Shown in pieces: positions 28,690 to 38,420 of a DNA stretch of 64,000 nt; positions within the stretch are counted from its first letter, which is position 1; the number at the start of each line of letters is the position of its first letter. The translations under genes were made by a program, and so were the position numbers. Below the pieces are notes generated by a model that saw nothing but the letters and a program-made list of their open reading frames with translations, had not been told where the DNA came from and did not search any database. The stretch lies in contig NZ_SBIP01000004.1 in NCBI RefSeq assembly GCF_004053875.1, positions 434,001-498,000 on the forward strand, written 5' to 3'. The DNA is from Neorhizobium lilium (GTDB lineage Bacteria > Pseudomonadota > Alphaproteobacteria > Rhizobiales > Rhizobiaceae).

Positions 28690-28836
28690 GCGTCTCTGGT
28701 CCTTATGTTCGCCTTGAGCACAGACCTTAAAGGCCCAGGCCGCAGCTCTCGCGCCTGCAACGGCACCTGCTCATGATAGGCGCTGCCGACGAAATCGTGG
28801 CCAAAATATAGTTTTTGTCCCTGCTTACAACAGCCC

Positions 28837-29403
28837 TCAGTCCTTTTTCCAATCTTTGAGAGCTGCAAATGGGTTCGGGCGCTCGTTCTTGTCGGCACCA
28901 TCGCCTTCGATATGATCGGCAAATTCGATACCGGGTTTGCGGGGATACGGGTCTATGGCGAGTGCCGCAAATTCGGCGGTCGCATCACCGACATCGATGC
29001 TGTCGCCTTCAAACTGTTCGGGAAGGTCGGGAGCGTCCGGATCGACCACCATCTCAGCAGCCTCGCTCGTAACGATGCGCGCCAGCTTCGAGCCTTCCGG
29101 CACGAAAATCTGCTCGAATTGCTCATCGATTACCGAGTCGACCGGTTCCAACGTCACGACGCAAGCCTGGGTGATTGCCGCCCGCACCCGCCCTTTGACG
29201 CGCACGCCATCCTTTTTCCAGCGATTTACCTGCAGGTCCGCCGTCAGCGATTGCACCGACAGCACTTGCCACAGCTTGGCCAGATCAGCCAGCTCGCGCT
29301 CATTGGCTTCCAGCTGAACCGTAACCGGGTTTGTTGCGATATGTCCCACCTTCACGAGATAGGAGAATGGCGGCTTCCCACCAGGGATATTGTTGATCTT
29401 CAT
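28837..29403 (-). CDS. DUF177 (YceD-like) protein
   Basis: This protein of about 188 residues has the conserved VTLEPVDSVIDEQFEQIFVP segment near residues 83-102 and an acidic C-terminal region ending NPFAALKDWKKD, the standard DUF177 ending. Homologues act in 23S rRNA or ribosome maturation in plants and are linked to L32/fatty-acid operons in bacteria. The start at 29403 (MKINNIP) lies 7 bases after the preceding gene. Confidence 0.92.
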   Translation of the reverse strand: MKINNIPGGKPPFSYLVKVGHIATNPVTVQLEANERELADLAKLWQVLSVQSLTADLQVNRWKKDGVRVKGRVRAAITQACVVTLEPVDSVIDEQFEQIFVPEGSKLARIVTSEAAEMVVDPDAPDLPEQFEGDSIDVGDATAEFAALAIDPYPRKPGIEFADHIEGDGADKNERPNPFAALKDWKKD

Positions 29404-29410
29404 TTCAGCC

Positions 29411-29947
29411 TCATTGGCCCGGAACAGGCAGAACCACCTGTCCGCGGGCGATATCGTCTTCCGGCAGGCTTGCAATGGACTGCTCAGCGAGCAGCATCCA
29501 CGCAGCCAACGCCTTCATGTCGGGTGCATCGTCCTTCTGCGGGTGGATATTCCGCCGCAAAGCTTCCGCCAGCCCGTCACTATCCTTGGCTTCGAGTGAC
29601 GCCGAGTAGGTTTCCAGCCGTCCATAGAACATGCCGGCCAGCTTCTTCATGCGCTTCGGCACGCCCTGATCGCCGATGCCGAGCTCCCGAATCGAGTGAT
29701 CGATATCCTGAAAAAAGGCATCGACAATTTCCTGGGCGAGTTCCTGGCCGCTGCTGCCGGATCTCGCTGTGCGCCTGAAGAACAGGATCATTACCGCCGA
29801 TAGCATCTCGAACCGGCCCATGACTGTGTCGGGCACTCCAAGATCGCTATAAAAGAAAGGAATGCGAGCCGACGATGTCAAGGCGGAATACTGCCTGTCG
29901 ACGATCGTCTGGTTTTGGCTCTTCTTCCGGAACAGGCTGAAGATCAT
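29411..29947 (-). CDS. ubiquinol-cytochrome c chaperone family protein (Cbp3/UQCC1-like)
   Basis: This protein of about 178 residues is mostly helical, with the Cbp3-type motif (GRFEMLSAVMILFFRRTAR; LAQEIVDAFFQDIDHSIRELGIGDQGVPKRMKKLAGMFYGRLETY). Mitochondrial homologues help assemble cytochrome bc1. The start is ATG 29947 (MIFSLFRKK). It heads the DUF177-plsX-fabH-ihfA-merR run and is divergent from bamE. Confidence 0.9.
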   Translation of the reverse strand: MIFSLFRKKSQNQTIVDRQYSALTSSARIPFFYSDLGVPDTVMGRFEMLSAVMILFFRRTARSGSSGQELAQEIVDAFFQDIDHSIRELGIGDQGVPKRMKKLAGMFYGRLETYSASLEAKDSDGLAEALRRNIHPQKDDAPDMKALAAWMLLAEQSIASLPEDDIARGQVVLPVPGQ

Positions 29948-30224
29948 CAAAAAGTCCTGTCTTGCCTTCAGGATCGGGGAATGTTGGCGTCGCGCCATGT
30001 TGCATGCGGGCGCAAGCTGGTTTACCGAAGCATGCACGAATTGCAATGCCGTTCCGCCGGGGCGCGAGCGGGGATACCACGGCGCATCTCCTCTTTGGTT
30101 TTCGCCGGCCATCCTCCGTTTCCCCGGAATAGCCACAATGGTATGAGCAGCAGAGTGACCGGCGCAAGCCGGGCGTATCGAGATGTGGGGGATGCCGTTG
30201 AACAGGCGGGTTTTCGGGTTCGAG

Positions 30225-30713
30225 ATGAGAACAGTGAACAAGACAGCGATGGCATTGCTCATCGCATCCGCAGCCCTTTCCGGCTGCACCTCCATGCAGA
30301 TCGGCGATACGATCTATAACGGCTACGTCATGGACGAAGAGTCCCTGAAGCTCATCCCCGAAGGGTCGAGCCGCGAGCAGGTTCTTTTGACCATGGGCAC
30401 ACCCTCCACGACGGCAACCTTCGATTCGGAGGTCTTCTACTACATCTCCCAGAAGCGCCAACGCGCCGCGGCATTCATGAAGCCGCATGTGGTCGATCAG
30501 AGCGTGCTGGCAATCTATTTCAGCAAGGATGGCGTGGTTGCGCGCCGTGCGAACTATACGATGAAAGACGGCAAGGTGTTCGATACGATCACGCGCACGA
30601 CGCCGACCGGCGGCCGAGATCTGACCTTCCTGCAACAACTTCTGGCAGGCGGAACCGGTGCTGCAAGCAGCGGCGCAAATGCAGTCAAGAGCATGTTCCA
30701 AAGCATGAAATAA
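30225..30713 (+). CDS. bamE: outer membrane protein assembly factor BamE (SmpA/OmlA)
   Basis: This protein of about 162 residues has a lipoprotein signal ending LSGC (Cys20) and the BamE fold (EGSSREQVLLTMGTPSTTATFDSEVFYYI). It is an outer-membrane lipoprotein of the beta-barrel assembly machine. A start at 30192 is possible. The C-terminal Gly/Ala-rich extension (after about residue 130) is usual in Rhizobiales. A bidirectional terminator separates it from the convergent hppA. Confidence 0.92.
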   Translation: MRTVNKTAMALLIASAALSGCTSMQIGDTIYNGYVMDEESLKLIPEGSSREQVLLTMGTPSTTATFDSEVFYYISQKRQRAAAFMKPHVVDQSVLAIYFSKDGVVARRANYTMKDGKVFDTITRTTPTGGRDLTFLQQLLAGGTGAASSGANAVKSMFQSMK

Positions 30714-30736
30714 TACATTCCAGAGATTGTAAGAGG

Positions 30737-30767
30737 AAAAGCCCGCGGATCGCTCCACGGGCTTTTC
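30737..30767. terminator. bidirectional terminator between bamE and hppA
   Basis: AAAAGCCCGCGGA and TCCACGGGCTTTT form a stem with one C.A mismatch around a TCGC loop, with T-runs in both directions, between two convergent genes. Confidence 0.8.
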
Positions 30768-30792
30768 TTGTGCGGGTCTTGGCTACTCCCCT

Positions 30793-32934
30793 TCAGCCGG
30801 CCAGAACGGCGAGAAGCAGAAGCGCCACGATGTTGGTGATCTTGATGGCCGGGTTGACCGCCGGGCCAGCCGTGTCCTTGTAGGGATCCCCGACGGTATC
30901 GCCCGTCACCGAGGCCTTATGCGCCTCCGAGCCCTTGACGTGCCGGACGCCGTCCTTATCGACGAAGCCGTCTTCAAAGCTCTTCTTGGCATTGTCCCAG
31001 GCACCGCCGCCTGAAGTCATCGAGATGGCGACGAACAGCCCGTTGACGATGACGCCCAAAAGCGAAGCGCCAAGTGCTGCGAAGGCTGACGCTTTGTCGC
31101 CACCCGACACCAGCAGAACGCCGAAATACACCACGATCGGCGCCAGCACCGGCAAAAGCGATGGCACGATCATTTCGCGGATGGCGGCGCGGGTGAGGAT
31201 ATCGACGGCCCGGCCATAATCGGGGCGCTCGGTGCCCTGCATGATGCCCGGCTTCTCGCGAAACTGTCTGCGGACTTCTTCCACGATCGAGCCGGCAGCG
31301 CGTCCAACCGCCGTCATGGCGATGCCGCCGAACAGATAGGGGATGAGCCCGCCGAAGATCAGGCCAGCCACCACGTAAGGGTTGGACAGGCTGAAGGAGA
31401 TCGGCCCGACGCCGGTAAAGTAAGGATACTGTTCCGGGTGGGCTGCAAAATACTGCAGGTCGTTTGAATAGGCGGCGAACAGCACCAGCGCGCCGAGCCC
31501 CGCCGACCCGATGGCATAGCCTTTGGTCACGGCTTTGGTGGTGTTGCCCACTGCGTCCAGCGCGTCCGTCGATTTGCGGACTTCGGGCGACAGATGCGCC
31601 ATTTCCGCAATGCCGCCCGCATTGTCGGTCACCGGACCGAAAGCGTCCAGAGCGACGATCATGCCGGCGAGGCCAAGCATGGCCGTCACGGCGATACCGG
31701 TGCCGAAGAGGCCGGCAAACTGGTAGGTGGAAATGATGCCGCCGACGATGACGATTGCCGGAAGCGCGGTGGACTCCAGCGAGATCGCCAGACCCTGGAT
31801 CACATTGGTGCCATGCCCTGTCACCGAGGCCTGGGCGATGGAATTGACCGGTCGCTTATTGGTGCCGGTATAATATTCGGTGATAACGACGATCAGTGCC
31901 GTCACGACCAGCCCCAGCAGCCCGCAGATGAAGAGATTGGTGCCGGTAATGTCCTTGCCCGCAACATTGCCGATCGAGCCCCAGCCGACGGTGGCGGAGG
32001 TAGCAAGGGCCAGTCCGAGAATGGACAGAAGGCCCGTGGCGATCAGGCCCTTATAGAGAGCGCCCATGATCGACCCATTGGTGCCGAGCTTGACGAAGAA
32101 GGTGCCGATGATCGAGGTGAGGATACAGACACCGCAGATCGCCAGCGGATAAAGCATGGCGCTTTCGAGGATCGGTGTACCAGCAAAGAAGATGGCTGCC
32201 AGCACCATGGTGGCGACCACCGAAACCACATAGGTTTCGAACAGATCCGCAGCCATGCCGGCGCAGTCGCCGACATTGTCGCCGACATTGTCGGCGATCG
32301 TTGCCGGGTTGCGCGGATCGTCTTCCGGGATTCCTGCTTCGACCTTGCCGACCAGGTCGCCTCCGACATCGGCGCCCTTGGTGAAGATGCCGCCGCCAAG
32401 TCGAGCGAAGATGGAAATCAGCGAGGCCCCGAAGCCGAGCGACACCAGCGCGTCGATTACCTCGCGCGAGCCGCTGGCATGGCCGAGGACTGCCGTCAGG
32501 ATCCAGTAGTAAATGGTGACCCCGAGTAGAGCGAGGCCGGCAACGAGCATGCCGGTGATGGCACCCGACTTGAACGCGATACCGAGGCCTGCAGCAAGGC
32601 TATGGGACGATGCCTGCGCGGTGCGCACATTGGCCCGCACCGAAACGTGCATGCCGATGAAACCGGCAAGGCCGGACAAGACGGCACCGATCACGAAACC
32701 TATCGCGGCAGTCCCGGACAGCAGAACCCAGACCAGCACGGCTACAATGACACCGACGATGGCGATGGTCATGTATTGGCGCGCCAGGTAAGCCTGCGCA
32801 CCCTCACGAATATAACCGGCGATTTCCTGCATGCGCTTATTGCCCTGATCGGCAGCCAGCACGGAACGCGTCGCCCACGCAGCATAGATGATCGACAGCA
32901 AACCGCAGACGACCACACCCAGTATAACTGTCAT
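30793..32934 (-). CDS. hppA: membrane-bound proton-translocating pyrophosphatase
   Basis: This 713-residue protein has about sixteen membrane helices. It contains the substrate motif [48 protein letters not shown] and a second catalytic region ([10 protein letters not shown]). The sequence GNTTKA (Lys at the position that is Ala in potassium-dependent enzymes) predicts a K+-independent proton pump. It couples PPi hydrolysis to proton export across the inner membrane. The start at 32934 matches the family N-terminus. Confidence 0.97.
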   Translation of the reverse strand: MTVILGVVVCGLLSIIYAAWATRSVLAADQGNKRMQEIAGYIREGAQAYLARQYMTIAIVGVIVAVLVWVLLSGTAAIGFVIGAVLSGLAGFIGMHVSVRANVRTAQASSHSLAAGLGIAFKSGAITGMLVAGLALLGVTIYYWILTAVLGHASGSREVIDALVSLGFGASLISIFARLGGGIFTKGADVGGDLVGKVEAGIPEDDPRNPATIADNVGDNVGDCAGMAADLFETYVVSVVATMVLAAIFFAGTPILESAMLYPLAICGVCILTSIIGTFFVKLGTNGSIMGALYKGLIATGLLSILGLALATSATVGWGSIGNVAGKDITGTNLFICGLLGLVVTALIVVITEYYTGTNKRPVNSIAQASVTGHGTNVIQGLAISLESTALPAIVIVGGIISTYQFAGLFGTGIAVTAMLGLAGMIVALDAFGPVTDNAGGIAEMAHLSPEVRKSTDALDAVGNTTKAVTKGYAIGSAGLGALVLFAAYSNDLQYFAAHPEQYPYFTGVGPISFSLSNPYVVAGLIFGGLIPYLFGGIAMTAVGRAAGSIVEEVRRQFREKPGIMQGTERPDYGRAVDILTRAAIREMIVPSLLPVLAPIVVYFGVLLVSGGDKASAFAALGASLLGVIVNGLFVAISMTSGGGAWDNAKKSFEDGFVDKDGVRHVKGSEAHKASVTGDTVGDPYKDTAGPAVNPAIKITNIVALLLLAVLAG

Positions 32935-33081
32935 GCCTATTTCCTCTCCCTGATCGCCGGTGGCGGACGCGACCGGCCTGCATACCGCGGCAACGACTCC
33001 CCTCCCAAGGAATACAAATGCCATGCGCGCGGAGATTGCTGTGGAGACGTACAGCCGTCAAGCCCCTGCAAGGCTTGAAAA

Positions 33082-34305
33082 TCAGGAGGATGCAGGCGGG
33101 CGGCGCGAGAAGATCAGCGCCAACAGGATGGCGAGGCATAGGATCGTCACCGGCCAGATGGCGAGGTTGATGAAGGACCAGCCCCAGGTGACGAAGATCT
33201 TGCCGGACGAGAAGGATGACAGGGCAACGGTGCCGAACAGCACGATATCGTGGAAGCCCTGTACCTTGTCGGCCTCGTGTGGCCGATAGCTGGACGCAAC
33301 GATTGCCGTCGAGCCGATAAAGCCAAAGTTCCAGCCAATGCCAAGCAGCACAAGCGCGCCCCAGAAATTCCACAGCGCCACGCCCATATGGGCGACAACC
33401 GCGCAGCCCATCAGGGTCAGGAGGCCGGCAGCGACAACTTTCTCCGCACCGTAGCGGCTGATCAGCATGCCGGTGAAGAAGCTCGGCCCGAACATGGCAA
33501 GCACATGCCACTGGATGCCGAGGGCAGCCATCTCGGTCGGGAAGCCGCAGCCGATAACCATGGCGAGTGGTGCTCCGGTCATCACGAACGTCATCAGCGC
33601 ATAGGTTCCGATGCCGCAGATCATGCCGCTCATAAAGCGCTGAGTGAGCACGATCTCGCGCAGCGGCCGGGCCGGCAGACCAGCCTGCGACACAACGTTC
33701 ATTGCGGGAAGCTTTACGAACGCGAGGATGCAGACGGCCAGAAGCCCGAGGGGCACAAGTGCGACGAAGGTTCCGGCGAAAGTGACCGGCGCAAGCCAGT
33801 CCTTGGCCCAGATCGCCAGTTGCGGACCAACGACAGCGGAAACGATGCCGGCGCCGAGTATCCAGGAAATCGCCTTCGGCTTGTAGGAGCCGGGTGAGGC
33901 ATCGGCTGCAGCGAAGCGGATCTTCTGGGTAAAGCCGGCGCATATGCCGATCATCAGAAGGGCGAGCGCAAAGAGCCAGAAGCTGTTGCGAATGAGAGCG
34001 ATCGTGGCGAGCGCACCGCCCGCAAGGCCGATCAAAGCGCCGGCGATAAAGGCGGCCTTGCGGCCGAGGCTGCGCGCAGCAAGGGCGATAAGAATGGCCC
34101 CAACGGCCGTGCCGACATTGAAGCCGGTGACCGGCGCCGTCGCAAGCGACTTGTCGTCCGCCAGCAGCTGGTAGCCTGCAAGCGACCCGACAGAGATGGA
34201 AAGAGGTGCGGCAGCACCGAGAACAGCTTGCGCCGCCGCCAGAATGTAGACGCGGCGGCGCACGGCACTCATATCCACATGAGCGCCTGTTGCCGCAACG
34301 TCCAT
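33082..34305 (-). CDS. MFS transporter
   Basis: This 407-residue protein has twelve predicted membrane helices and a basic loop between helices 2 and 3 (ARSLGRKAAF), a weak form of the MFS A-motif. The substrate is unknown. It begins 13 bases after nusB ends and is probably the last gene of the ribH-nusB transcript. Confidence 0.9.
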   Translation of the reverse strand: MDVAATGAHVDMSAVRRRVYILAAAQAVLGAAAPLSISVGSLAGYQLLADDKSLATAPVTGFNVGTAVGAILIALAARSLGRKAAFIAGALIGLAGGALATIALIRNSFWLFALALLMIGICAGFTQKIRFAAADASPGSYKPKAISWILGAGIVSAVVGPQLAIWAKDWLAPVTFAGTFVALVPLGLLAVCILAFVKLPAMNVVSQAGLPARPLREIVLTQRFMSGMICGIGTYALMTFVMTGAPLAMVIGCGFPTEMAALGIQWHVLAMFGPSFFTGMLISRYGAEKVVAAGLLTLMGCAVVAHMGVALWNFWGALVLLGIGWNFGFIGSTAIVASSYRPHEADKVQGFHDIVLFGTVALSSFSSGKIFVTWGWSFINLAIWPVTILCLAILLALIFSRRPPASS

Positions 34306-34318
34306 CCCTGTCCCCTAT

Positions 34319-34798
34319 CTACTTCTTTGCGTCGGCGCGGATCTGCTTGGCCAGACGGTCGAGAACGGCATTGACGATCCGCGGCTCTTCTTCTGCGAAG
34401 AAGGCTCTCGCGATCTCCACATACTCCGTCACGATGACTGCAATGGGCACGTCCTTGCGTTCCAGGATCTCGAACGTGCCGGCACGAAGGATGGCGCGAA
34501 GAGTGGAGTCGAGGCGCGACAGCGGCCAGTCCTCCTGCAGCGCCGAGCGAACCAGTGGGTCGATCTTGGTCTGGTCCCGAACCACGCCGGCGACGATGGA
34601 GCGAAACCAGGACGGGTCGGCCTTCAGGTAGGTGTCGCCATCGAGTTCCTGACCCAGCCTGTGCGCCTCGTATTCGGCCACGACTTCCAATACGCCCGTG
34701 CCGCCGATATCCATCTGATAGAGCGCCTGTACGGCCGCAAGACGGGCAGCGCCGCGCTGGTTGGCCGGCTTGACGGGGTGTTCGCCTTCCTTCGTCAT
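34319..34798 (-). CDS. nusB: transcription antitermination factor NusB
   Basis: This protein of about 159 residues has the all-helical NusB fold ([19 protein letters not shown] at the start; [48 protein letters not shown] at the end). It binds boxA RNA with S10 in rRNA antitermination. ATG 34798 has GGTGG 8 bases upstream. An alternative ATG 34813 would overlap ribH by 11 bases. Confidence 0.96.
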   Translation of the reverse strand: MTKEGEHPVKPANQRGAARLAAVQALYQMDIGGTGVLEVVAEYEAHRLGQELDGDTYLKADPSWFRSIVAGVVRDQTKIDPLVRSALQEDWPLSRLDSTLRAILRAGTFEILERKDVPIAVIVTEYVEIARAFFAEEEPRIVNAVLDRLAKQIRADAKK

Positions 34799-34802
34799 TC
34801 GC

Positions 34803-35261
34803 TCAACCACCATTCAGCCTTTCGCGCAGCTTGATCATGGTCAGCGCAGCGCGGGCGGCAAAGCCGCCCTTGTCCTTGTCCGAACGGCGCGCGCGCGCCC
34901 AGGCCTGCTCGTCGTTTTCGACTGTCAGGATACCGTTGCCGATTGCTAGTGACTCCGACACCGCGAGGTCCATCAGCGCTCGCGAGGATTCGTTGGCGAC
35001 GATGTCGAAGTGGTAGGTTTCGCCACGGATGACCATGCCGAGGGCAACGAAGCCGTTATATTCGGTGCCCCCTTCTTCGGCGGCGTCCAGCGCCATGGCA
35101 ATTGCAGCCGGAACTTCCAGAGCACCGGGCACGGTGACAACGTCATAGGTGGCGCCAGCTTCCTGGAGCGCAGCAGTTGCGCCTTCCAGAAGGGCGTCCG
35201 CCATATCGTCGTAAAAGCGGGCTTCGACGATCAGAATATGAGGTGCGGTTTCGCGCGGCAT
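34803..35261 (-). CDS. ribH: 6,7-dimethyl-8-ribityllumazine synthase
   Basis: This 152-residue protein contains [33 protein letters not shown] and [12 protein letters not shown], the lumazine synthase signatures. It makes the riboflavin precursor from the RibA/B and RibD products. Upstream lies a 270-base gap to the divergent HD-GYP gene. I did not see an FMN riboswitch core in that gap. Confidence 0.97.
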   Translation of the reverse strand: MPRETAPHILIVEARFYDDMADALLEGATAALQEAGATYDVVTVPGALEVPAAIAMALDAAEEGGTEYNGFVALGMVIRGETYHFDIVANESSRALMDLAVSESLAIGNGILTVENDEQAWARARRSDKDKGGFAARAALTMIKLRERLNGG

Positions 35262-35531
35262 GATCTTACCTTTATTTAGAGTGGACGGCCCTTTGGAAAA
35301 CCGCTCGCGAGCAGGTGGGGGTCAAAACACGCCCGCACGAGAATGGCAAGCAAATTTGCAATAGGCTGCAATGCGGTGGACGAATGGCTGGCTGCGACGC
35401 GGCAAAGGTGGCCTCGCATGCCCCCTTCCCACCAAATTAAACTTAGCCGCCCAAAATCAAAGCGCATGGATTGAGCGCTTTTGCCATTTCATCTTTTTGT
35501 TTAATTAGTATTTTCGTATATATTCAAATGC

Positions 35532-36704
35532 GTGAACTCGCTTCCACGGATGCCGCCAATGCAACTCACTTCCGCCTGCATCGAAGATCTTGTTTTGAAG
35601 ATGTCGATGGCGCGCGACCTGGACGAGATCATGACCGCGGTTCGCCAGTCGGCACGCGACCTGATCGGGGCGGATGGCATCAGCTTTGTGCTGAAGGACA
35701 ACGACTGCTGCTATTATGCAGACGAGGACGCAATCGGGCCGCTGTGGAAGGGCCAGCGATTCCCGATCCAGTCCTGCCTGTCGGGATTTGCCATGTTGCA
35801 GGGCAAGGTCGTGGTGATCAACGACATCTTTCGCGACGGCCGTTTTCCGATAGACGCTTACGCCAACACCTTCGTCAAAAGCCTGGTGATCGTGCCGGTT
35901 CGGCAGGACGATCCGGTGGGTGCCATCGGCGCATACTGGAGCAAGCTGGATGGTCCGTCACCCGAGAGCATCGAGCGGCTGGAACGTATCGCAAATACTG
36001 CCGCGGTCGCCATGACCAATGTTGCCTTGATCAAATCGCTTGCCGCCGCCAAGGAAGAGGCGGCCCAGGCACGCGATGCGATGATCCTCGCCATGGCCTC
36101 GCTTGCGGAAACCCGCGACCACGAGACGGGGGACCATATCCGCCGGACGCAGCACTACGTCCGGGCTCTCGCCGAGGCGCTGCAGGAGCAGGAAGCCTAT
36201 GCCGAGCAATTATCGGACGAAGTGGTCGACCTTCTTTATAAATCCGCGCCCCTGCACGATATCGGCAAGGTCGGCATTCCGGACTGCATCCTTCTCAAGC
36301 CGGGCAAGCTCGAGCCGGAGGAATTCGAGGTTATGAAGACCCATGCGGAGCTCGGTCATGCGGCCATAGCCACCGCCGAGCGCTATATGAGTTCCACAAC
36401 GCCCTTCCTCAGTCTCGCCAAGGAAATTGCTCATACTCATCACGAAAAGTGGAACGGGACGGGCTATCCCAGAGGCTTGAAAGGAGAGGAAATTCCGATC
36501 GGCGGGCGCATCATGGCAATAGCAGATGTCTATGATGCCCTTGTATCGGCGCGCATCTATAAGCCGGCCCTGCCCCATGAGGAGGCAGTCGATATCATCA
36601 TCAAGGATAGCGGCGAGCACTTCGACCCGAAGCTGGTGCAGGTTTTTTCAAAAATCGCACCAAAGTTTGAGGAAATCCACCGCGCCTTCGCTAAAGGCCA
36701 TTAA
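35532..36704 (+). CDS. GAF-HD-GYP protein, predicted c-di-GMP phosphodiesterase
   Basis: The 390-residue protein has an N-terminal GAF domain (about 25-165), a short coiled linker (about 168-185) and an HD-GYP domain. The metal site is intact: ETGDHIRR, His242-Asp243 in LHDIGKVGIPD, HHEKWNGTGYP (GYP at 311-313) and MAIADVYDAL. It is expected to hydrolyse cyclic di-GMP to GMP or pGpG under control of a GAF ligand. It starts with GTG (ATG 35550 or 35559 are alternatives). It splits the riboflavin genes on the opposite strand, and its TAA stop overlaps the ribE stop by two bases. Confidence 0.92.
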   Translation: MNSLPRMPPMQLTSACIEDLVLKMSMARDLDEIMTAVRQSARDLIGADGISFVLKDNDCCYYADEDAIGPLWKGQRFPIQSCLSGFAMLQGKVVVINDIFRDGRFPIDAYANTFVKSLVIVPVRQDDPVGAIGAYWSKLDGPSPESIERLERIANTAAVAMTNVALIKSLAAAKEEAAQARDAMILAMASLAETRDHETGDHIRRTQHYVRALAEALQEQEAYAEQLSDEVVDLLYKSAPLHDIGKVGIPDCILLKPGKLEPEEFEVMKTHAELGHAAIATAERYMSSTTPFLSLAKEIAHTHHEKWNGTGYPRGLKGEEIPIGGRIMAIADVYDALVSARIYKPALPHEEAVDIIIKDSGEHFDPKLVQVFSKIAPKFEEIHRAFAKGH

Positions 36705-37321
36705 ACTACGTCAGCCTTCGAAAACTCGGCCAGACGGGCGGCATAGCGCGCCATGGTATCAATTTCCAGGTTTACGAAATCGCCTGCCCGGCGCTCGCCC
36801 CAGGTGGTGACGCCCAGCGTATGACGGATCAACAGCACGTCGAAGTCCGTGCCATCAACAGCGTTCACCGTCAACGACGTGCCGTCCAAAGCAACCGATC
36901 CCTTGGGTGCAATGAAGCGGGCGAGGTTTTCAGGCGCCCTCAAACGAATGCGAACCGCTTCGCCTTCCGGCTCCACGGAGAGGATTTCCGCCTTGCCGTC
37001 CACATGACCGGAGACAATATGGCCGCCCAGCTCGTCACCGATCTTCAGCGCTCGCTCCAAATTGACCTGCGTACCCTCGCTCCATGCGGAGATCGTCGTC
37101 AGCCTCAGCGCTTCTTCCCAGGCCTCGACCTCGAACCAGCGCTCGTTGCTGCTCTCGCCAGGAAGATTGGTGACCGTGAGGCACACACCGCCATGAGCGA
37201 TAGAGGCCCCCATGGCGATGGTCTTGGGATCGTAGTTCGTGGCAATCCGCAGCCGCACGCCTTCGTTCATCGGCGTTAAAGCCGACACCTTACCGACATC
37301 CGTGACGATTCCAGTGAACAT
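36701..37321 (-). CDS. ribE: riboflavin synthase alpha subunit
   Basis: The 206-residue protein has two lumazine-binding repeats, MFTGIVTDVGKV at the N-terminus and the second half starting GGHIVSGHVDGKAEI near residue 97. It dismutates two lumazine molecules to riboflavin. The start ATG shares one base with the ribD stop (TGATG), showing coupling. Confidence 0.97.
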   Translation of the reverse strand: MFTGIVTDVGKVSALTPMNEGVRLRIATNYDPKTIAMGASIAHGGVCLTVTNLPGESSNERWFEVEAWEEALRLTTISAWSEGTQVNLERALKIGDELGGHIVSGHVDGKAEILSVEPEGEAVRIRLRAPENLARFIAPKGSVALDGTSLTVNAVDGTDFDVLLIRHTLGVTTWGERRAGDFVNLEIDTMARYAARLAEFSKADVV

Positions 37322-38418
37322 CAGAACGACCTTTCGTATTCGAAGCAGAGGTCGCGGCCATAGGCCTCGGCGCGGATCATGACGAAGTTCGCCGCCATAT
37401 CGGAGGGCTTCAGAGGCGATTCAAGTCCGCCCGGCCCAATTTCACCCGGCCCCTGGGAGAGGATGACGCGGTCTGCAAGATTCTGGTGGAAGAAGGTCGC
37501 GGCCACGGTGGCGCCGCCTTCGACGAAAAGCGAGGAGATGCCGCGGCCAGCCAGTTCATGCAGAAGCTCTGAAAGACTGCCTGTCTCCAAGACTTCCACC
37601 CCGGCTTGCAGCAAAGCGTCACGCCGCACGTCCCGTTCGGGATCGGACTGCGCATCGAATGCTGGAGCTTGTACGGATGCCACGATTACCGGGACCCCTG
37701 ACGCGGAGCGCACCAGATGGGATGTGAGCGGCAATTCCAGCCGGCGGTCCAGCACGATGCGGATCGGCGAGCGTCCGGTCATCCCGGGAAGGCGCACCGT
37801 CAGCTCGGGATCGTCGGCCATGACTGTGCCGATCCCGACAAGAATGGCATCGCTTTCGGCACGAAGCACATGCACCTGTGCCCTGGCAAGCGGTCCGGTG
37901 ATCGACACTTCCTCGCCGCGTCGGCCGAGCATGCCGTCCGCGGAAACCGCAAGCTTGAGAGTGACATGGGGCCGATGCTTCGTCTTGCGCATCAGGTAAC
38001 CGGCCAGTGCCCGCCGCCCCTCTTCTTCCAGAAGACCGATCTCGACCTGGATGCCCGCGTCGCGGAGGATGGAGATCCCACGGCCAGATACACGCGGGTC
38101 CGGATCCGTCAGGCAGATAACGACGCGGGAGACGCCTGCCGCAACCAGCGCATTGGCGCAGGGTGGCGTCTTGCCGAAATGCGAGCAGGGTTCCAAGGTA
38201 ACGTAAGCCGTGGCACCACGTGCTTCTTCGCCGGCCAGGTCCAGCGCCTGCGTCTCCGCGTGCGGCCGTCCGCCCTGGGCGGTCACGGCTGCGCCCAAGA
38301 TTCTGCCGTCTTTGACGATCACGCATCCGACCGAAGGGTTGGCGCCTGTGAGACCAAGATGCCAGCGCGACAGGCGCAATGCAGCCCCCATAAACCGCCG
38401 GTCGTCGGCAGACCACAT
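37321..38418 (-). CDS. ribD: bifunctional deaminase/reductase RibD
   Basis: The 365-residue protein has an N-terminal cytidine-deaminase domain with zinc motifs HAETQAL and PCSHFGKTPPC (about residues 50-85) and a C-terminal reductase domain (HVTLKLAVSADGMLG near 148; FVEGGATVAATF near 300). It carries out two steps of riboflavin synthesis. It starts 2 bases after nrdR. Confidence 0.97.
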   Translation of the reverse strand: MWSADDRRFMGAALRLSRWHLGLTGANPSVGCVIVKDGRILGAAVTAQGGRPHAETQALDLAGEEARGATAYVTLEPCSHFGKTPPCANALVAAGVSRVVICLTDPDPRVSGRGISILRDAGIQVEIGLLEEEGRRALAGYLMRKTKHRPHVTLKLAVSADGMLGRRGEEVSITGPLARAQVHVLRAESDAILVGIGTVMADDPELTVRLPGMTGRSPIRIVLDRRLELPLTSHLVRSASGVPVIVASVQAPAFDAQSDPERDVRRDALLQAGVEVLETGSLSELLHELAGRGISSLFVEGGATVAATFFHQNLADRVILSQGPGEIGPGGLESPLKPSDMAANFVMIRAEAYGRDLCFEYERSF

Positions 38419-38420
38419 GG

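Noticed and set aside
27682..28776. Antisense frame of 364 codons over plsX
   Set aside because: No domain, arginine/histidine-rich, and fully opposite a canonical plsX.
31594..32529. Plus-strand frame of 311 codons inside hppA
   Set aside because: Asp/Gly/His/Arg-rich antisense translation of a conserved membrane pyrophosphatase.
33058..33078. Hairpin TCAAGCC/GGCTTGA between hppA and the MFS gene
   Set aside because: A 7-base stem without a T-run in either direction; too weak to call a terminator.
35262..35531. Possible FMN riboswitch upstream of ribH
   Set aside because: The conserved RFN segments (such as AGGGTGAAATTCCC-like and GAGTCCGC-like boxes) are not present on either strand.
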